NCBI GenBank assembly: GCA_020073305.1
Contig: JAIQFK010000004.1
Location: 1 to 64,000 of the forward strand
Reading direction: 5' to 3'
DNA: 64,000 nt
DNA from: Terriglobia bacterium
GTDB lineage: Bacteria; Acidobacteriota; Terriglobia; Bryobacterales; Bryobacteraceae
Below, piece by piece: positions 59,906 through 64,000 of the stretch. The translations under genes and the position numbers were made by a program. The first letter of the stretch is position 1; every line of letters begins with the position of its first letter. The notes under the pieces are model-generated. The model saw only the letters and a program-made list of their open reading frames with translations. It ran no database searches and had not been told where the DNA came from.

Positions 59906-60814
59906 ATGAAGCTGCTTTCTACGTTGATGGCAGTAGCTTGGGGATTCGGAAGCCTCTGCTGGGGGGCCCGATGCACAACCGTCCTTGACTTCGCTGCGTT
60001 GCGCGAATATGAGGATTATGTCGCCACGGCGGAACCGGCAATGGCCGCCCGATTCGAGGCAGGCGAGCTGTCCTGGGTACCCGATTCCGCTCGCAGAGAA
60101 GCGTCCGCTCAACTGGCCGCCGGCAAGCTCGTCCGATGGAACATCAGTGACCCTGCTCTGAATCGGCGCATCGCCAGCCAGAACGGGACGATCATCGACT
60201 GGGTTGGCGCCGTTCGCATTCGCCGCACCAACCTCGCGGATCTGCGCGCGGTACTCGAAGACTACGGCCGCTATGCGGATGTCTACCGGCCGATGATCTT
60301 CGAATGCCATGCAGCGCAGACGGCCGCCACCGCCTACGATGCGACCATCGGCCTCAACAACAAGTTCCGCTTCGCTTCCGTCTTCCCGCAACACTATTCG
60401 TTCCGGGTGAAGGCGCGAATTTCCTACTCGATTGGAGGGCAACGCAGTGTCCCCGCCTCCGAGTTGCTCGTTCACCTGCGTTCCAATGAGATTCGTGAAT
60501 CCGACAGCGGCGAGCCCGGGCGATTGGATTTCCTGGAGCCTTATCACGACCACGGTATTATGTGGGCGCTCAATTCCTGGTGGCGCATCCGTCAACAGGG
60601 GCCGGACCTCTACTTTGAGTTCGAGAGTATCACGTTGGCCCGATCTGCCCAGCAATTCGCCTGCAAACTCGGTATCATACCGGTGCCCAGATCCATCGTC
60701 TCCAGTGCCATGGATTCGATCCCCGCGGAGTCACTCGAGACCGTGCTGGTGGGAACGCGAGCGGAATGCGCGCGCAGAGCCTCGGGGCTTGGTGCAAGGG
60801 CATCTGCCGAATGA
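59906..60814 (+). CDS. Secreted SRPBCC/START-like protein
   Basis: A 302-residue protein with a signal peptide (MKLLSTLMAVAWGFGSLCWG). The ATG at 59906 is four bases after the stop of the CadC-like gene; the open frame begins earlier within that gene. The middle part (DWVGAVRIRRTNLADLRAVLEDYGRYADVYRPMIFECHA) and later ALNSWWRIRQQGPDLYFEFESITLAR resemble START-like ligand-binding folds, which hold lipids or other hydrophobic molecules. Its last four bases overlap a PlsC-type acyltransferase gene, so both may act on a lipid. This is inferred. Confidence 0.68.
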   Translation: MKLLSTLMAVAWGFGSLCWGARCTTVLDFAALREYEDYVATAEPAMAARFEAGELSWVPDSARREASAQLAAGKLVRWNISDPALNRRIASQNGTIIDWVGAVRIRRTNLADLRAVLEDYGRYADVYRPMIFECHAAQTAATAYDATIGLNNKFRFASVFPQHYSFRVKARISYSIGGQRSVPASELLVHLRSNEIRESDSGEPGRLDFLEPYHDHGIMWALNSWWRIRQQGPDLYFEFESITLARSAQQFACKLGIIPVPRSIVSSAMDSIPAESLETVLVGTRAECARRASGLGARASAE

Positions 60815-61443
60815 CCATTGCCACACTCTCTGAACTTGTAGTTCGGCTGGCTTATTGGGTGGTCGCGCGCGGCTTGTTCCGGATCCGTGTTGTGGGGCGG
60901 GAGAATATTCCGCGCCGCGGCCCGGCTCTGCTGGCCGCCAATCATGTGACGTTCATGGACGCCTTCATCATCGGTTACTGCGTGCGGCCGGTTGTCCGCT
61001 TCCTGGTGTGGAGACCTTATTACCGCTTGAAGCTGCTCAACTGGGGGCTTCGTTTGGCACGGGCGATTCCGGTGGGAACCGGTCCGCACGATCTGGCTGG
61101 CGCCATCCGCGCCGCACGTCGCGAGCTGGGGCAGGGACAGATCGTCTGCATCTTTCCGGAGGCCTTCATCACGCGAACCGGCAATTTGCTTCCCTTCAGG
61201 CGCGGTTTGGAAGTGATCGCCCGCGGGCTCGATGTTCCGATCATCCCGATCCATTTGGATGGCTTGTGGGGAAGCATCTTCAGCTTCGAAGGAGGGAGAG
61301 CGTTTTGGAAATGGCCGCGGCGTTTGCGTCACCCGGCGATCATATCCTTCGGCGCTCCCATGCCAGCTTCGTCCACGACGAACGAGGTTCGGGACGTAAT
61401 CCAGGAGCTCGGTGCCGAGGCGGGCGCCCTCATCCAACGTTGA
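60811..61443 (+). CDS. 1-acyl-sn-glycerol-3-phosphate acyltransferase-family protein (PlsC-like)
   Basis: A 210-residue membrane-bound acyltransferase that adds an acyl group to lysophosphatidic acid or a similar lipid. The active-site motif is NHVTFMDA (H-x4-D). A second motif is IFPEAFITRTG, where the usual EGTR is changed to EAFITR, and VPIIPIHLDG forms the fourth block. A hydrophobic N-terminal helix (LVVRLAYWVVARGLF) anchors it. The ATG at 60811 overlaps the previous stop (ATGA). The EAF variant makes the acceptor uncertain. Confidence 0.85.
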   Translation: MTIATLSELVVRLAYWVVARGLFRIRVVGRENIPRRGPALLAANHVTFMDAFIIGYCVRPVVRFLVWRPYYRLKLLNWGLRLARAIPVGTGPHDLAGAIRAARRELGQGQIVCIFPEAFITRTGNLLPFRRGLEVIARGLDVPIIPIHLDGLWGSIFSFEGGRAFWKWPRRLRHPAIISFGAPMPASSTTNEVRDVIQELGAEAGALIQR

Positions 61444-61584
61444 GAGGTCCTGAGTGCAGCGGACCAACAGGAGAAACTTCAGAGCAGCAACTAACGGGCA
61501 CGTGTACGGCACGGGGCACGGGCATTACACGGTACTGCTGGTCGCGTGAAGTCTCAGCTTCCGCCAGGACGTGCTGGTCGCCGG

Positions 61585-62781
61585 CTACGGCCGAAGCCGC
61601 GCCACAATCCGAAAACCTACGTCATTTGACGTGTGTTCGGGGTGAAACGCGTCGCGAAAGGACGTGCCTAAAAGAGCGATGCTCGCGCTGTACCAGGAAC
61701 CGCCGCGCGCTACGCGCGCACCGGTCACGTCGTCGGCGTTACGATCATCATCAACGTAAGGATGATCGCGCGTGTGCAGCCGGAAGATGGACTGCGTCCA
61801 CTCCGTCACGCTACCGGACATGTGGTACACGCCGTAGCGGTTGGGCGTGTACATAGCGCGGGAATCGTGAATGCCCACCAGCGTTACGGGGGCGCTGGGG
61901 TTCTTCCGCCAGTTGTAAAGGCGCGCCTGCTCGTCGCTGATGCTAGTGCCCAGCCCATAGTCGAAGTTGTCTGGGCCGCGTGCCACCTTTTCCCACTCGG
62001 CCACCGTAGGCAGGGCGAAGATCCACTTTCCGGCGCCGAGCTTCCGCGTCAGCCAGTGGCAGAAGGCATTCGCTTCGAACCAGCTCACCAGCACCACCGG
62101 TTGATCCGGCTGGCCGAAGCGCTTAAATTCGGCGTCTGATGGCGCAAGCAGCACGGTGGCTTCACAGCGATTCGCGCGTTTCCAACCCTGGCCTTGCGAT
62201 GTCCAATTCGAGTCATCGCGATATCCGCCGGGATCATTCCAGAACTCCCGAAACTCCGCGTTCGTGATTTCAAATCGGCTGATATAGAGAGCGGAGAGCC
62301 ACACATAGTGCGGCTCACCGGGATTCAATCGATCGCCGAGCAGGAACGGACCACTCGGAATGTAAGCGAATTCAAGGGGCTCTGGCGAAACGCGAGGCGG
62401 CGGTTCGCGAGGAACGGGACGTATCGTGATGGCGAGCGATCCGTCTTTCTCGGGGCCAGCGCGGTAGCCCGTAACGGGAACGGGATAGAAGACGGAACCG
62501 GCCGGAGTATCGGCTCTTAGAAAGTAATTGGCGGCGGGCAGCCACTTGCGGTCACGGAACTCGCCGGTTTCTTTCGCGTCCTGCAGGTTTGCGCCGGCAA
62601 CGAACAGGTGCACTCGCGCATGGGCCAGGTTGGTGACGATAAGTTCGGTCTCGCCGCGTTGATAATGGAGTTCCTCGATGCGCTCGTGCACCGCAAACCT
62701 CCACGCTGCCAACCCGCCAACGGCGGCGACCGCCGCAAGTACGATCAGCGCGGCCGCACGCGACGTCTTTCGGGCAAACAT
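61585..62781 (-). CDS. SUMF1/FGE-type protein without the active-site cysteine
   Basis: A 398-residue protein anchored by one N-terminal helix (ALIVLAAVAAVGGLAAWRFAV). The C-terminal C-lectin-like domain has FGE-sulfatase motifs: FAYIPSGPFLLGDRLNPGEP, EITNAEFREFWNDPGGY, PVVLVSWFEANAFCHWLTRKLG, LPTVAEWEKVARG, VTEWTQS and GARVARGGSWYSASIALLGTSFRDAF. The cysteine that follows GGSW in true formylglycine-generating enzymes is missing, so cysteine oxidation is unlikely. It may be a structural or binding variant. It lies 37 bases downstream of the nosY-like gene and may be in that operon. Confidence 0.85.
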   Translation of the reverse strand: MFARKTSRAAALIVLAAVAAVGGLAAWRFAVHERIEELHYQRGETELIVTNLAHARVHLFVAGANLQDAKETGEFRDRKWLPAANYFLRADTPAGSVFYPVPVTGYRAGPEKDGSLAITIRPVPREPPPRVSPEPLEFAYIPSGPFLLGDRLNPGEPHYVWLSALYISRFEITNAEFREFWNDPGGYRDDSNWTSQGQGWKRANRCEATVLLAPSDAEFKRFGQPDQPVVLVSWFEANAFCHWLTRKLGAGKWIFALPTVAEWEKVARGPDNFDYGLGTSISDEQARLYNWRKNPSAPVTLVGIHDSRAMYTPNRYGVYHMSGSVTEWTQSIFRLHTRDHPYVDDDRNADDVTGARVARGGSWYSASIALLGTSFRDAFHPEHTSNDVGFRIVARLRP

Positions 62782-62818
62782 GTCACGACTCCATAGGCAC
62801 GCGCCTGGGCTGCGAGCC

Positions 62819-63649
62819 TTACAGGTTCTGCCGGTTCAACACACGCACCGCGGAGATGAGCGGAACTGCCACCCACAGTCCCAGCCCCATCAGGAGCATC
62901 AGCATGGCGCGCGCCTGCCCGCCGAGAAATTTCACGAGCGCCGCGCCGGCCGCGCCGAAAATGCTCGGGTCGCCGAGCGCCATCAAGCTCCCCACGCGCG
63001 CCATATCAACGGGATTGCCGAATAAAGAAAGAAAGATGAAGCGGTTGGCCGTATGCTCTTTCAGCACGAAGGTCATGCCGATCACCAGCAGATCGTAGAG
63101 CAGCACGAAGAAAAACCACACAAACAACGCGTGTCCGAACGCCTTGGCCTTCGACCCGCAGAACGCCGCCACCAGCGCTCCAATCACCAGAAAGATCAGC
63201 GCAAGCAGCAGGGCGAAGCCGGCGAAAACCAGAAAAGCCATCGACCCTTCGGCGCCCGCATTCGCGGCGATGACGCAGCCCGCCAGTCCAAAGCCGAAAC
63301 ACGTTGCTGCGGCCACAGCGGCGAACAGCCCGCAGATCTTGCCGGTCAAGATCTCGGCGCGCGTCACCGGCTGGGAGAATAGCAGCTCGCTCGCACCCCG
63401 CTCCCCGGTGAAACTTACCGCGCTCATGGTGAGCGACACCATCGGCACCAGGTACAGGACGAGGTTCAGCAAGCTGGCCGAAGTTCTGGTGAAGCCTTGA
63501 AAGCCGACCTCGCCGGCGGTAACCATGCCGAAATAGGAGATCGCCAACGCCAGCGCCGCAAAGATGCCGGCGAAGCTCACCGTCCATTTGTTCCGGCTGT
63601 TGACGCGAAGCTCCTGGCCCGCGATCGCGCCGATTGTCCGCAGATCCAT
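62819..63649 (-). CDS. NosY-like ABC-2 type permease
   Basis: A 276-residue inner-membrane permease with six helices. The ATG at 63649 overlaps the stop of the NosL-like gene by one base. ABC-2 features are MDLRTIGAIAGQELRVNSRNKWTVSFAGIFAALALAISYFGMVTAG and SAVSFTGERGASELLFSQPVTRAEILTGKICG, quoted by ERGASELLFSQPVTR. It resembles NosY, which with NosF and NosD matures the copper site of nitrous oxide reductase, and equally general copper ABC exporters. No ATPase gene is seen before the window edge. Confidence 0.87.
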   Translation of the reverse strand: MDLRTIGAIAGQELRVNSRNKWTVSFAGIFAALALAISYFGMVTAGEVGFQGFTRTSASLLNLVLYLVPMVSLTMSAVSFTGERGASELLFSQPVTRAEILTGKICGLFAAVAAATCFGFGLAGCVIAANAGAEGSMAFLVFAGFALLLALIFLVIGALVAAFCGSKAKAFGHALFVWFFFVLLYDLLVIGMTFVLKEHTANRFIFLSLFGNPVDMARVGSLMALGDPSIFGAAGAALVKFLGGQARAMLMLLMGLGLWVAVPLISAVRVLNRQNL

Positions 63650-64000
63650 CACAATTTCTCCCAGATCAGTAGGGTGCCGTGAAGGCGCCGGGCATATTCC
63701 TCGGCTGAGGACTTCTGCTTCACGGCGATCGTATGTCCGCCCATCGGACTGGGGATCGCGTCCGAGCGCACGTATTGCGCCTCGCTCACGGTCATCCAGC
63801 CACTGCCGTCGTAATCTCTCACGTAGAGCGCGGCGCCTGGTGTCCGGTGCGCCCGCAGAAAGCGCAACATGCAGCCGATGTCGTCGAACTTGTAGACGTT
63901 TTCGTCCCGGTCTACAATTTCCGCGGCGTAGCGCGCCTCTGAAATCGCCATCCGGCAGGAGGAGCACATATCCGCCGGCTCGATCTCAACCGGCTTCAGG
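63649..64000 (-). CDS. NosL-like copper-binding protein, partial at the window edge
   Basis: The reading frame runs to the window's right edge, so the N-terminus and any lipoprotein signal are missing. Visible are EPADMCSSCRMAISEARYAAEIV, with Cys-x2-Cys and Met residues of the NosL copper site, then VYKFDDIGCMLRFLRAH and MGGHTIAVKQKSSAEEYARR. The last stretch resembles the Met/Gly/His loop of NosL. NosL delivers Cu(I) to the NosDFY assembly. It is translationally coupled to the NosY-like permease. The rest of the cluster must lie beyond the window. Confidence 0.85.
   Translation of the reverse strand, partial: LKPVEIEPADMCSSCRMAISEARYAAEIVDRDENVYKFDDIGCMLRFLRAHRTPGAALYVRDYDGSGWMTVSEAQYVRSDAIPSPMGGHTIAVKQKSSAEEYARRLHGTLLIWEKL

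Noticed and set aside
1-64000. CRISPR arrays, rRNA and tRNA genes
   Set aside because: No regularly spaced repeats and no cloverleaf-like or rRNA-like sequence were seen by eye; a covariance-model search would be decisive.

Overview
The window comes from a GC-rich bacterium, most likely an Acidobacteriota of the Solibacter/Bryobacter type. Signs of this are an orphan duplicated MacB/FtsX permease of the ADOP kind, a secreted protein ending in the 'Solibacter C-terminal' domain (TIGR03437 type), a PPC / DUF1549-DUF1553 / DUF1501 gene trio, a winged-helix/TPR membrane regulator, and many small secreted proteins. No rRNA, tRNA, CRISPR array or prophage was recognised.

Layout. 0-1.1 kb: a broken gene end and a REP-associated Y1 transposase framed by its own repeats. 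1.1-6.8 kb: ADOP permease, small secreted protein, D-threonine aldolase/D-serine dehydratase-like enzyme, papain-like protease, secreted protein. 6.9-13 kb: large InlB-repeat surface protein, histidine ammonia-lyase, a GntR/DUF1648 operon with its own operator, and a secreted protein with a six-cysteine tail. 13-19.2 kb: c-heme protein, Zn alcohol dehydrogenase, small membrane proteins, SSS symporter. 19.5-24.8 kb: DegT aminotransferase, two Gfo/Idh/MocA oxidoreductases and an APC permease, apparently one operon. 24.9-30.4 kb: PPC, DUF1549/1553 and DUF1501 proteins. 30.4-35.8 kb: DUF885 peptidase, PilZ protein, Tat-exported mannonate dehydratase-like protein, ProS.

35.8-41.1 kb (minus strand): thrC-tldD-pmbA, a small membrane protein, then an organomercurial lyase (MerB)-like gene and a ribbon-helix-helix-like gene. 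The MerB-like frame contains TGA at exactly the two positions of the MerB catalytic cysteines (96 and 159). Asp99 is kept, and each TGA is followed at SECIS distance by a perfect hairpin whose loop contains GUC. I read it as a 212-residue protein with two selenocysteines; it is the outstanding feature of the window.

41.1-48.9 kb: lytic transglycosylase, pterin carbinolamine dehydratase, PilZ protein, divergent thyX/dut (both serve dTMP supply), two near-identical Flp-type pilins, a RetSat/CrtI-like flavoprotein divergent from a TetR regulator with twin operators between them, a PadR regulator and an ECF sigma factor behind an AhpD-like secreted protein. 49.8-57.7 kb: a compact minus-strand run of eight genes with a TRAP transporter (fused DctQM, DctP, TatT), an outer-membrane barrel, a secreted nuclease/phosphatase-fold protein and a LolA-like protein. 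Divergent from it are a CadC-like regulator, a START-like secreted protein and a PlsC acyltransferase. The right edge holds a NosL/NosY pair and a SUMF1-like protein.

Intergenic stretches below about 300 bases not listed (for example 19236-19471, 49501-49790, 47933-48157) showed no gene I could support.
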